Assembly: GCA_023807065.1 (NCBI GenBank)
Contig: JAJJLU010000030.1
Coordinates: forward strand, 1-35,813
Length of the DNA stretch: 35,813 bases
Source of the DNA: Isotricha intestinalis
Taxonomy: Eukaryota > Ciliophora > Litostomatea > Vestibuliferida > Isotrichidae
Reading direction: 5' to 3'
Position numbers and translations under genes: made by a program. Shown here piece by piece: positions 9,701-19,498 of the stretch; position 1 is the first letter of the stretch, and every line of letters begins with the position of its first letter. Below the pieces are notes generated by a model. The model made no database searches. It worked only from the letters and a program-made list of their open reading frames with translations, and had not been told where the DNA came from.

Positions 9701-12088
9701 TATGTTAAAGATAAATTTATTTTAAAATTTGAAGATAAACAAAAATCTAAAAAAGAACAAATAGAAGAAGAAGAAGAAGAAGATGATGAAGAAGAAGATA
9801 ATAATGATTCATCAAGTTTTGATGTTCATTTTCCTAAAATTAAAAAAAAGGTAACTATGAGAAAAAGTATACTTAAAAATATAATTGCTGAAACAAAATC
9901 CTTAGATGAATATTATAAAGTTAATTTAAACAATATTAAATTATATAAATATAATTATTATAGAAATGCAATAGATGAATTTAGTTTTGATAAAAAATCA
10001 CATGTTGAAAAAATAATTAATGAAATCTTACATAATAATAATCCAGATAAAGATGATAGTGATGCAAAAGAGCTTAAAAAATCTAGAATAGAAATAATTT
10101 CAAATTTAAATCAATCAAAAGATAATGAAGATGAATTTGTAATTCAACAAATTGAAAGTGCTTTAGAAAAAGAAGAAGATCAAGAAAGTATTTCTTCTTT
10201 TATTTATCGTTCGATTTTAACATTTTTAACATTAATAACAATGACTGTAATTGCTATGGTATATATATTAAATTCAATAAAAATTATTAAAAAATGTTCT
10301 ATTTTAATATTAAATTCAGGTAATTTAATGGGTTTAAATGGAGAAGGAATTTTTTATATTAGAGAATTAACTTTATTAAATAATGAAAATTATACTTCTT
10401 ATCCTTCAAGATTGAATAAAAATGATTATACTGAATTAATCACATCTAATTTACTTGATCTTTTTCTAACTTTTGATAATTATATTTCAGAAGATATTTC
10501 TATTAAAATAAATTATTATAATGAAACTAAATATGAAATAAGTGAAAAAGCATATAAAATTGAAAATATAAAAAATGATTTTACTGTTATTGATACTTCA
10601 AATAATTTAAATAGTGCGTTAATTGATATTTCAATGGATATTTTTAATATATGTAATAAAATGTTATCTGAAGTTGTTTCAACAGATTATGAAGTTTTCC
10701 ATTTTTTAAAAAACTCTCTAAATTCAATAGGTAAAGCTTTCTATATTCAAATTGAAGTTTATATTAAAGAACTTAAAAATCAAATCAATAAAATTACAAT
10801 TTTTTGTTCTATAGGTTTTACCATTATCATTTTGTTTATTATTTTTATTTATTTTTCTCTTCAAAATGCATATTATTTAGTTTCAGAAAAAAAAGAAAAT
10901 TATATTGAAATTTTCTTTGAAATAAATCCAGAATTAATAAAAAATGCAATAGATAGATGTGAAAATTATTTGAAAAAATTAACTGGAAAAGATTTAATTG
11001 AATATAACGAAATTGAAGAAAAGGATGATTTTTTAGAACATTTATATAATCAATATAATTCCAAATTTACTGATAAAAATTTAAAAAGAAAAAAAAGAGC
11101 TAAGGCTTTAGCAAAAAAATTATTAATGAAATTACTTTTTTTTCTGTTTTTATTATCAATATATTATTCAATAATATTATTTTTCTTTTTAAGCTTTTTA
11201 AATCAATCAATTATCAATTATAAGTTTTTTCAACAACAATGTATAATTGAAAATGAATATCATTTAATATTTAATTCAATTAGAGAAGCATATTTTGATA
11301 GAAATTCTCATATTTTTGATGTTGATGTAAAAGATTATATTCAATCAGAATTACAAGATTTATATGTAATAAGAAGGAAAGCAAATGAATATATGGATAA
11401 ATATAGGAAAAATATTCCAGGAAAGTATTATGAAAAATATCAAAATTTATCAAGTTTAAAACCATGTGATTTTAGGTTAAATGATTATTTTATTGATGAA
11501 AATGAATGTAAAACTTTTCTGAATAATGCAACAAATTATGGTGTTGATTTAACTACATCATATTTTGTAGAAGAAATAAGATTTGCTGAACAATTAAGAA
11601 GAGCTTCTATTAAAAATAATACTAAAGTAAATAATTTAACTTTAATGGGGACTATAATGTATAATCAAAGTTGGCCAAGTGATGAAAAGGAATTAAAACA
11701 ATATATTTTAAATGACCCAATTAATTATTTTAATAATGGAATTTTAAGAAATGTTAGTATTTTTTATCGTAATTTCATTTTAACATTATATAATGATATA
11801 AGGAAAATTAATAAAATGTCAATTGATGATTATTTAGATTATATTAATATTAGATTTATTTTATTATTCAGTCTTTATATTACTATTTTAAGCTCTATTT
11901 TTTTATTTTATTGGTTACCTTTTGTTAGAAATTTGAATAATGTTCTTTATAAAACAAAAAATTTATTATCAATTATACCTAAAGAAGTTATCATGAACAT
12001 AAGTGGGATTTATGCTTTATTTGGAATTGAGAATAAAAAAGTGGATAAGAGTGATGGGAATGAAAAAAAAGCAAATAATAAAAGGTAA
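6753..12088 (+). CDS. Multi-pass membrane protein with PAS domain (TmcB/TmcC-like)
   Basis: Two exons, 6753-6965 and 6998-12088, joined by removing a 32-nt intron; the product is 1767 aa. Without splicing the frame stops at 7038, so the intron decides the gene. An N-terminal block (about 46-330) holds several hydrophobic helices. It is followed by a cytosolic helical, TPR-like region (about 330-600) and a PAS domain starting near P638 (ENLGIIKNASLSISEIFGYE, then GQPIDILIPDNF...H). An acidic linker leads to four more membrane helices near 1142-1163, 1336-1358, 1450-1472 and 1690-1711, with loops between. Large proteins of this layout are common in ciliates and resemble TmcB/TmcC-type proteins. 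A sensory role is inferred from the PAS domain; no kinase or cyclase domain is visible, and the ligand is unknown. Confidence 0.88.
6966..6997 (+). other. 32-nt spliceosomal intron
   Basis: It begins GTAAGA and ends TTATAG, in phase 0 after codon 71. Splicing joins ...YYPFEEF to FYSEWKNEKIYF and then runs in frame into the long second exon; unspliced, translation ends after 95 codons. The T-rich 3' half is typical of ciliate mini-introns. Confidence 0.88.
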
Positions 12089-12188
12089 ACAAATAAAAAT
12101 TATTTTTTAAATGATATAAATATAAATATATTAAAAAGTATATAAATTCTTAAAAAAAGGCAATTATTAACTTTTATAAAATATATTT

Positions 12189-12563
12189 TCAAAATAAAAT
12201 GAAAATTATCAAAAGTAAATAAATATGATATTTTATAAAACATTCTTTGCAAATTACTTGAAAATTTGAATCTTGAATTTTTAATGAATTAGCATAACTT
12301 TTAATTATTTTATAATTATCACTAAGATAAACACAACTTTTATTTTCATGTTTTTTTCCTTTATTAATATAAACATAACAACAATTAAAATTTGATTCTA
12401 AAGTAGCAATAACGCAATCTATTTTTGATCTTGGAATAATTAATTCACAAGAAGATAAATAATTTTGATTCACATCTTGTGATATTTTTTCTTCTAAAGT
12501 TTGTAATTCATTATCACAAAAAATTAGTGATAAGAAGAAAAATAATAAATATAACTTTTTCAT
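12189..12563 (-). CDS. Small secreted Cys-rich protein, possibly GPI-anchored
   Basis: 124 aa, ending at TGA. Residues 1-16 form a signal peptide (MKKLYLLFFFLSLIFC). The mature part has seven cysteines (39, 50, 61, 62, 77, 105, 108), including a CC pair, and a possible N-glycosylation site NKS at 74-76. The last 12 residues are purely hydrophobic (LLLIIFILF), the layout of a GPI-anchor signal or short membrane anchor. It converges tail-to-tail with the PAS membrane-protein gene, 100 bp away. No named family is recognised; a cell-surface role is inferred from signal, disulfide-type cysteines and tail only. Confidence 0.7.
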   Translation of the reverse strand: MKKLYLLFFFLSLIFCDNELQTLEEKISQDVNQNYLSSCELIIPRSKIDCVIATLESNFNCCYVYINKGKKHENKSCVYLSDNYKIIKSYANSLKIQDSNFQVICKECFIKYHIYLLLIIFILF

Positions 12564-12671
12564 TAAATAGATAAAGTGATTTAATAAAAAAATAGTTTTA
12601 TTTAATTAAAAATTATGTTTTTTTATATGTTATAAATATATCAAGAAATAAGAAATATTCATTTATTTTTA

Positions 12672-13529
12672 ATGTCATCTATAAAAGATCGTATGAAAAT
12701 GTTTGAGCCTAAAAATGAATCAAAATTTGAAAATACAAAAAAAAATGAAGAAGAAAATAATTTTTCAAATTATAAAAACAATAAATCTTCTGAAAATCAA
12801 AATGACAATAATCCTATTCAAAAGAAAACTTCTCTTCAAGATAGAATTAAAATATTTCAAAATCCATCAAATAATAATTCAAGTTCTACTAAAACACAAC
12901 CTGTAATTTATAAAAAAGAGAATAATGACTTTGGGAATATGAAGAATGTTTTTGAAAGGGGAAATAAAGTGAATGAAAATCACGACAATAAAACTAATAA
13001 AGATATTAATATTATTCCAAAAGGAAATTTTGGAAATATGAAAAATGTTTTTGAAAGAGGAAATAAAACAAATGAAAATAATGATAATAAAACTAATAAA
13101 GATATAAATATTATTCCAAAAGGAAATTTTGGAAATATGAAAAATGTTTTTGAAAGGGGAAATAAAGTAAATGAAAATAATGATAATAAAACTAATAAAG
13201 ATATTAATATTATTCCAAAAGGAACTTTTGGAAACATGAAAAATGTTTTTGAAAGGGGAAATAAAGAAAATGAAAATAATGATAATAAAACTAATAAAAA
13301 TATAAATATTATTCCAAAAGGAACTTTTGGAAACATGAAAAATGTTTTTGAAAGGGGAAATAAAGAAAATGAAAATAATAATCCAAAAAAAGATAATATT
13401 GATGTCATTACAAAAGGAAACTTTAATAATATGAAAAATATATTTGAAGGTAAGGATGAACAAAATAAAGATAAATCTAATAATAATCAAAATGAAATTG
13501 AGTCTGATGACTATGAAATTTCTGATTAA
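12672..13529 (+). CDS. Repeat protein with DRxKxF and MKNVFERG motifs
   Basis: 285 aa, hydrophilic, Asn/Lys-rich and probably disordered. It starts with SIKDRMKMFE and has a related SLQDRIKIFQ near residue 54. Then come five near-identical 33-residue repeats and a shorter sixth, each centred on NFGNMKNVFERGNK and separated by Asn/Asp-rich spacers. The recurring short helix-like motif, basic plus hydrophobic with a conserved Phe, suggests a multivalent binding protein, perhaps cytoskeletal. That is inference and no domain is recognised. It ends in an acidic ESDDYEISD tail. Its start lies 108 bp from the start of the divergent small secreted-protein gene. Confidence 0.75.
   Translation: MSSIKDRMKMFEPKNESKFENTKKNEEENNFSNYKNNKSSENQNDNNPIQKKTSLQDRIKIFQNPSNNNSSSTKTQPVIYKKENNDFGNMKNVFERGNKVNENHDNKTNKDINIIPKGNFGNMKNVFERGNKTNENNDNKTNKDINIIPKGNFGNMKNVFERGNKVNENNDNKTNKDINIIPKGTFGNMKNVFERGNKENENNDNKTNKNINIIPKGTFGNMKNVFERGNKENENNNPKKDNIDVITKGNFNNMKNIFEGKDEQNKDKSNNNQNEIESDDYEISD
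12930..13457 (+). repeat. 99-bp tandem repeat, 5 full copies plus a degenerate one
   Basis: In-frame copies begin at 12930, 13029, 13128, 13227 and 13326, spaced exactly 99 bp; a sixth begins at 13422 after 96 bp. Copies 2-5 are nearly identical at the DNA level, suggesting recent duplication or gene conversion. The conserved core encodes FGNMKNVFERGNK. The lack of stops on the other strand across the array creates long antisense frames that are not genes. Confidence 0.92.
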
Positions 13530-13697
13530 GGACAACCAATCAAATTAAAGAAAATATATTAATATATTTTTCAAATTAGGAAATAAAATATTAAATTTGA
13601 TTATTAAAAACAATAAAAATTAACATTTAAAGTTATTAAAAATGTTTTCCTTCAAAATGATAAACTAAATGATAAAAAAAATATAATAAAAATATAA

Positions 13698-13871
13698 AAA
13701 TTTCATTGCTTTAATGTAGTCTTTAATGAAGAAAAAACATTAGTTCATTTTCATCTCTTAAAAAATTTAAAATTATATAAACGTTGTCAATTATGTAAAT
13801 ATAATCCTTTAAATATCCATTGCTTCCAAAAAATTTCTTTTAAAAAAGAAAATTTTCCTTTTATAATGTAA
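13698..13871 (+). pseudogene. Cys/His-containing coding fragment without a start
   Basis: A 57-codon frame, bounded upstream by TAA at 13695 and ending at TAA 13869, has no ATG except its last codon. It is locally richer in Cys and His than its surroundings, including RCQLCKYNPLNIHC, which resembles half of a zinc-binding site. It could be an orphan last exon or the remnant of a gene; no upstream exon with a matching GT...AG junction was found. Confidence 0.3.
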
Positions 13872-14988
13872 GACCTAAATCATTTTCCTAAAATTTAAGT
13901 AAATTCCTAATTTCTGAAGGTTCTTTTAAAAGAAAGATTATATACAAAGCAAAAATTAAATAATAATTAATTAAAAAAAACCATCACCATTTTTTTTCTT
14001 TATCATTTTCATTTTTTTCTCCTTTTCATTATTATTACCATTTATATTTCTTTTTTGATATCTATAATTATCTTCATTTTCTAGTATTTTGATTATTAAT
14101 ATTATTTTCTTTATTCTTTGAGCATCTTCATTAATTTTTTGACTTTTAGAATTATTGTTTTAGTTTTTTCATTTATATTATCCTTTTTCTTTTATATTAT
14201 TTTATTTCATTATTTTGATTTATTTCATTTATTCCTTTTATCTTGATGAAAAGGATTTTATTCTTTTTATTGATTACACAGATTTTGAAAATAGAATTTC
14301 AAATCTATATTTTTTAATTTACAAATTATGTTTTTGGTAATTATTTCTTTGTTTTTCTTTTATTATTCAGAACTAATTATTAAAATAATTTAGATTATCT
14401 CCGAAAATAATATGAATTTATTATTTTTATTTTTATTCAATGTAAATTTTCACTTCTTAATCTGAGCTATTAATATAATATGGTCTTTCATTATTTTTTT
14501 ATCAAAAGAAATAAAAATTTCCTCAAAATTTCCATTTCTTTATATTTACTTTTATCGAATTTCATTCATTTTTATGAACAATTCTTTTATTATTTTTTTA
14601 CATATTCCAAAAATAAATAATGAATAAAGTAATAAAAATAAAATTTAAACTTTTGTATTACAAAACATGCTACAATTGGTCTATATAAATTTAAAATTTA
14701 AAAAGTTGAATTAAATGATAATAATAATTTACTTTTTCTTTATTCAATATTTTTATTTTATTTGTTAGTACAAGATTCATTATTGGAAATATTGATATAT
14801 GATTTTTTTTCAAATGTAAATTTTTTCTAAATTAATAATCATCTTTTAATTAATTTGATTGTTTTTTATTTTTATTATTTTTGAAAAGATTTCTTTTAAT
14901 TAATCACAGCATTTTCCCTAGAATATTTATTTTTTAAACACTTGAATATTTTGAATTTAAAAAAAATATTGAATTAAAACAAATTTTT

Positions 14989-15263
14989 TTAAAATTTTCT
15001 CCGATTATATGAATATTTAAACTGAACTTGTTTCAGTATTTGGGATAAATTATATAATAATATAGTTATATTATAAAAAGCATTTTTATTTAGAAATAAT
15101 TTAAATATTTTTATAAATACCAATCTATCATATATACCACCTATTTGTTGTTTAAAATAAAGATTAGAATAAAAAAAATTGTATATATTCCATCATAATT
15201 AAAGTCCTTTAAGATTATTATTTCCTTATTTTTTTTGTAAAATCCTTTTAACCTTACCAAAGA
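14989..15263 (-). pseudogene. Frameshifted coding relic
   Basis: Reading leftward on the minus strand, a frame of about 30 codons (LVRLKGFYKKNKEIIILKDF...) is continued, after a one-base shift in the poly-A/T run at 15171-15180, by a 67-codon frame containing KQQIGGIYDRLVFIKIFKLF that ends at TAA 14989-14991. There is no upstream ATG in frame and no convincing intron. It is best read as a decayed gene; the family is not recognised. Confidence 0.35.
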
Positions 15264-15523
15264 TTATATATGATATAGTTATTATCATAAAAATTAATCA
15301 TCATAAAAATAATAAATTAATATCTTTATTTTTTAAAAAACCATCTTTAATATTAGTTATGCTTTTAACTTTTTTTTTTTTACATGAATATTCAAATAAT
15401 ATAAATTAATTCTCAAAATTCATTTTTTGAAAAAAAAAAGTTTATCTGTTATTGATTTTATCAATAACACATATTATTTTAAACTTAAATATTTTAAATA
15501 TTGATTGATAAATATTGATTTAA

Positions 15524-16621
15524 TCAAACTATTTTAAAAACTTCAATTTCTTTGATTATATATTCGTATTCACCTCCATTGAGTTCATAATTTTCTGTTG
15601 TTTGATAATATTCTCCTTTTGTTGATGACCAACTCGTATTATAAAAACATTTATTTGAAACAACTATTTTTGAACCATCAAATAAAGGTCCATATTCTTT
15701 ACCACTATAAATTGCTGTTCCATTCTTTTTTACATTATAATATTTTAGTTTATCTAAAGAAAAAATAAATGCTGAATTATCTATTTGGCTCCCAGAATAA
15801 TCATTATAACCTATAGATGTAAATCCTCCAAATCTTCTATTTTTTGTTGTTTGTACAAATACTATAACATTTTTTTGACCATCACATAATTCATGAAATT
15901 TTAATGATTCATCTCCATCTCTTGTTCCTTTATATAATAATTTAAAATCTATATTCCTGTCTTTAAATTCATAATGTTGTTTAAGTCTTTCTATTATAAA
16001 TTCAAATTCTTCTTCATTTTTTATAATGTCACTTTTACATTGAAATTTATTTTTATTTAATTCATTTATTTTCTTTTGAAGTTCTTCTATATTTACTTTA
16101 ATTTGAACTTTATCAACTTTATATTGTTCTTTCCATTTTTCAAAATCATTTTTAATATTTATATTTTCATTTTTAATTTCTTTTATTTCTTTATTTAATT
16201 TTTCAATTTGTTGACATAGTCTTGAAATTAAGTCATTTTGTTCAATTTTTTTTTTTTTTAAAGGAAGCTCAACATTTATATCTTTTTCAAACATTGATAC
16301 TTTTAAAGTAATAATCATTTCATTATTATTATTTTGAGAAATTAGATATTTATTATTATTTAATATTTTTTCAATTGAGTCTATCAATGAATCAATTGAT
16401 TCGAATACAATAAATATATTATTTCTCTTTATTAATTGTTCTAAAGTATAAGTTTCTTCAAAAGAATAAAATTGTGAATTTTCAACTTGAGATAAATTAA
16501 ATCTAATCGATGATGAATTTGAACTAATAATTAAAATAAATGAAGTATCATTAAATTTTACGTTAAATGATTTTTTATCAATAAAATTATTTGAAAAAGT
16601 TAATGCAGTTGGAGCGTCCAT
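15524..16621 (-). CDS. TLDc-domain protein with coiled coil
   Basis: 365 aa, ending at TGA exactly at the natural end of the domain (EIEVFKIV). The N-terminal part (about 1-125) is a beta-rich region common in ciliate proteins, ending in a strand motif ELPLKKKK. Residues 128-195 form a coiled coil. Residues 196-365 are a TLDc domain: FKLLYKGTRDGDESLKFHEL, then RRFGGFTSIGYND, SAFIFSLDKLKYY and GPLFDGSKIVVSNKC. TLDc proteins are linked to oxidative-stress resistance and to V-ATPase binding in animals and yeast; in ciliates and amoebae they form large families of unknown role. The catalytic status is unclear, as TLDc has no established active site. Its 414-bp upstream region is shared with no other start. 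Confidence 0.88.
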   Translation of the reverse strand: MDAPTALTFSNNFIDKKSFNVKFNDTSFILIISSNSSSIRFNLSQVENSQFYSFEETYTLEQLIKRNNIFIVFESIDSLIDSIEKILNNNKYLISQNNNNEMIITLKVSMFEKDINVELPLKKKKIEQNDLISRLCQQIEKLNKEIKEIKNENINIKNDFEKWKEQYKVDKVQIKVNIEELQKKINELNKNKFQCKSDIIKNEEEFEFIIERLKQHYEFKDRNIDFKLLYKGTRDGDESLKFHELCDGQKNVIVFVQTTKNRRFGGFTSIGYNDYSGSQIDNSAFIFSLDKLKYYNVKKNGTAIYSGKEYGPLFDGSKIVVSNKCFYNTSWSSTKGEYYQTTENYELNGGEYEYIIKEIEVFKIV

Positions 16622-17035
16622 TAAAAATATATTATTTAATAGTATAAATAAATGATATTAAATACAACTAAATAATTTAATTTGAAAAATTAATATCAAA
16701 TAAAAAAAAATATAATAGAGGAAAAAAAATTATTAAATTATTATATTAAGAGAGGAGTAAAAAAAATATAAATTTTTAAATAACGATAAAAACTTCATTA
16801 AAAATAATTCTTTTCTAAAAATAATCAAGCAAAATTATTTCAAAAAAGAACATTTATTTAAAATATAAAATATTCATCTATAGATAATAATATGAAATAT
16901 TTCACAAAATTTTTGATAGAATTTAACCAATTAAAAAAATTTTTAATAGATTATTATTTATATTTTACTTTTTATATATTAAACAAAATTTAATGAATTT
17001 TTTTTATTAATAAAATTATTTTTATATTGTGTTAA
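16622..17035. other. Intergenic region between two minus-strand genes
   Basis: 414 bp holding the promoter of the TLDc gene and the 3' end of the protease-like gene. It is A/T-rich, and no motif, RNA gene or short gene was recognised. Confidence 0.5.
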
Positions 17036-18319
17036 TTACTCTTTTGGATTATATTCAAATTCATCAACTAATTCATTTACTCTATTTCTTCTTTTTTTCT
17101 TCAAAATCCCAAAAATTACATAAATAAGACATACAATAATCCCAATTAAAATAATAGTAAGTAAAATAGGTAAAATAAATTTTCCAAATCCATTTTTATT
17201 AGGATTAAATCCAATGATTTTCTTATCTTTATCAAAATATAAAGAAAACTTTTGAAGAAAATATCTTCCAAAAGTCCACTTAACAGTATAAACAGATGAA
17301 AAAGTTATAATAAAAAAAAGTTTATCACTATATTCAATAAATAAATCTTTAGGTTCAAAAACAAAACTATAATTAATACTTTTAACTTCAAAAATAATAT
17401 TTTTCATTTGATTTAAATCAATTGTTTTTTCACATTCATAATAAGAAATTCTTTTATAAGAAAGAATTTGAGAATCTTTTTTGAAACATTTATCTGGAAA
17501 TTTAGCAAAAAAATCTTTTTCAATCATATCAATAATTTCTGTTGTTCCGATAATAAATTCATTATCTAATTTGAAAATAGCTTTTTTATTATATTTCGTT
17601 TTATTTTCACCATAATATATATTATCAAAAATTATTCCCCAAGTTAATTGAGTTTCCCCTTCTAAATTTCCAGCATTAATTTTTAATAAATTTTCATCAT
17701 CATATGGATTTTCTCCTATTATTAATTTTCCTTCTTCTTTATTTGATTTAAATTCAAATCTAAAAACATAATTATCAATTAATTTTTTTTCTTTTAATTG
17801 ATTTAAAAAAGTATATTCTGGAAAATTTTGATCAGGAAAAGAATCTTTTAATTTTAAACCAATCAAAACAGTTGAATGAATAATATCATCATAACGATCA
17901 CTTAAATAAGTAGTTAAAGTAAATTTTAATTTATCATATTTTTTATTTCCTAATGTTATTAAATCTTCTGCAAATTCACCATCTGAAAAAGGTTCTGAGA
18001 AAAATCCAATTATTGGTTTTATTGATTTATAAGTTGAAGATAAATTTTGATAAAATAAAGGAGAAATTGAATATTTTGTTTCATTTGATAATATTACAGT
18101 ATAAAATGATTGGAGATAAAATAATGCTTTAAATTTTTGAGGTGGTGTTCCTATTTCTATTTCTGTTCCTATTGAAGAATTATACATTATTGACATGTAA
18201 TTTGATATATTTTTTTCAGAGGATGGATAAAATGTTTTAAAGGGAATTTCTATAATTTTTTTTGGAAATATTTGAATAATTAAATTTATGAATAATATTA
18301 AATTTAATTTTCTCTTCAT
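17036..18319 (-). CDS. Pepsin-fold membrane protein lacking catalytic aspartates
   Basis: 427 aa, type I membrane layout: signal peptide (about 1-19), lumenal pepsin-like fold, one membrane helix (about 381-405), basic RNR-containing cytosolic tail. The fold is clear from IEIGTPPQKFKALF at 54-67 and the C-terminal FGRYFLQKFSLYFDKDKKIIGF segment (350-371), both hallmark pepsin-family strands. However, the first active-site DTG is replaced by YLQS at 68-71, and the second, expected after AIF, reads KLDNE at 250-254. Both catalytic Asp residues therefore seem absent. It is probably a non-peptidase binding protein or scaffold derived from an aspartic protease. Position 252 has an Asp, but not in a DTG/DSG context, so weak activity cannot be ruled out from sequence. 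Confidence 0.82.
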   Translation of the reverse strand: MKRKLNLILFINLIIQIFPKKIIEIPFKTFYPSSEKNISNYMSIMYNSSIGTEIEIGTPPQKFKALFYLQSFYTVILSNETKYSISPLFYQNLSSTYKSIKPIIGFFSEPFSDGEFAEDLITLGNKKYDKLKFTLTTYLSDRYDDIIHSTVLIGLKLKDSFPDQNFPEYTFLNQLKEKKLIDNYVFRFEFKSNKEEGKLIIGENPYDDENLLKINAGNLEGETQLTWGIIFDNIYYGENKTKYNKKAIFKLDNEFIIGTTEIIDMIEKDFFAKFPDKCFKKDSQILSYKRISYYECEKTIDLNQMKNIIFEVKSINYSFVFEPKDLFIEYSDKLFFIITFSSVYTVKWTFGRYFLQKFSLYFDKDKKIIGFNPNKNGFGKFILPILLTIILIGIIVCLIYVIFGILKKKRRNRVNELVDEFEYNPKE

Positions 18320-19498
18320 ATTGAATACAATTTATTATAATATAAAAATATTTAAATTTTTTAATAATATTAAAATTTTTAGAATTCAAAATTTTTTTAA
18401 AAAAAAAAATAATAAATGATTTAAAATTAACATATCAACAATTATTGATTTTAAATATTATTTTTTGATTAAATTTTTTTTCAATTTTTTTAATTGTTTT
18501 AAATGTCATTGATCCTATTATGAGAATTAAGAACAAAACATATATATTAATATTTTTGTTTTTATATATATTAATAGAAGGTATAGAATATTATTCATCA
18601 ATAGGTTTTCTTAATCATCATATATAAATCTCTGATTTTTTTTTTATCAATAAAAATTAGGCATCAAAAATTCAAAAAAAAGAGAGAAAAAAATTTTAAT
18701 TTTATTATTTGTACAAAAGAAAAAAATGGAGAATCAAATAAATGTTTTTATGTTATTATATTATTACTAGGATAAATAATTTTTATTATAGATTAAAACC
18801 ATTTTATTCATATTATAAAATGATCCCTTAAATAGGGAATTTGAATTTTTTTAATTTTTAATTACCCCATTTAAATAATTATCTTATATACGTGTTTTAG
18901 GTTAATTTGAATTTTTGTTTTATTCCATTTTTCGAAATGAATTGTTTAACGATAACACTAAAATAATTTATGAAAGTTTTAGAAAAAAATGAATGGAAAT
19001 GAAATCAACAATTATATTGTTTTGTTTTTTAAGTTTTGTTCTTATTTTTCAGCATGTATTACTATGAAATTTTAAGTTCCAACTTTTCTTACTTTAGATA
19101 ATCTTATTGTTAGACCTATTTCTAAAATAAAAAAATATTTTTAAGAAGATGAGAATCATTTTATATTATTTGATATACATTTTTTTGTTTATTTTTTAGT
19201 TTTTTAGTTGCCTTAAATTTAAAGAATCTTTTTCATAATATGAAGTAGAAATAGAATTCAAAAAGAAACAAGAAAAATTTAAAGTGAAAATGAAAATGTA
19301 AACCGAGAAACTGATTCTATCTAAATCATAATTTAAATACATATTCATTTACAATTTAAAAAAGTATTTTAATTAAATCTATATAAATAAAATCCCTTTA
19401 ATTATTTGAAATAATAAATATAAAATTAAAAATAATAAAATAATAAATAATATAAAAAACGTAAAATAAAAAAACTCCAAAAAAATTTATTATATAAT
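18320..19498. other. Long divergent intergenic region
   Basis: 1179 bp between the protease-like gene (minus) and the C1-like finger gene (plus), so both promoters should lie here. A coding-like but interrupted frame is seen at 18989-19320. No RNA gene or repeat was recognised. The last 120 bp before the plus-strand start are strongly A-rich. Confidence 0.5.
18989..19320 (+). pseudogene. Interrupted coding-like frame
   Basis: From ATG 18989 a single frame holds coding-like pieces (for example VPTFLTLDNLIVRPISKIKK) broken by several TAA/TAG codons and one TGA. The local base composition is less A/T-biased than the flanks. It may be a decayed gene, but chance is possible and no family is recognised. 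Confidence 0.22.

Larger units (their letters stand above)
13530..15523. other. 2-kb stretch without an intact gene
   Basis: No complete gene is visible. The stretch contains several short coding-like pieces that stop or shift frame (13698-13871 plus; 14989-15263 minus; weaker ones near 13990-14150 and 14691-14833 minus). I saw no tRNA, transposase, inverted-repeat end or tandem array. It may be a zone of decayed genes or simply AT-rich spacer. Confidence 0.5.

Noticed and set aside
12930..13457. Regular repeat resembling a CRISPR-like array
   Set aside because: The 99-bp units are coding repeats in frame with a gene, with no variable spacers, in a eukaryotic chromosome.
12879..13535. Long open frames on the minus strand across the 99-bp repeat
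   Set aside because: They mirror the repeat unit of the plus-strand gene, have Phe/Ile-rich unnatural composition and exist only because the repeat lacks stops in other frames.
14691..14842. Overlapping minus-strand frames of 40-47 codons
   Set aside because: Two different frames look equally open over the same bases, showing how easily A-rich strands mimic coding; not called as a gene.
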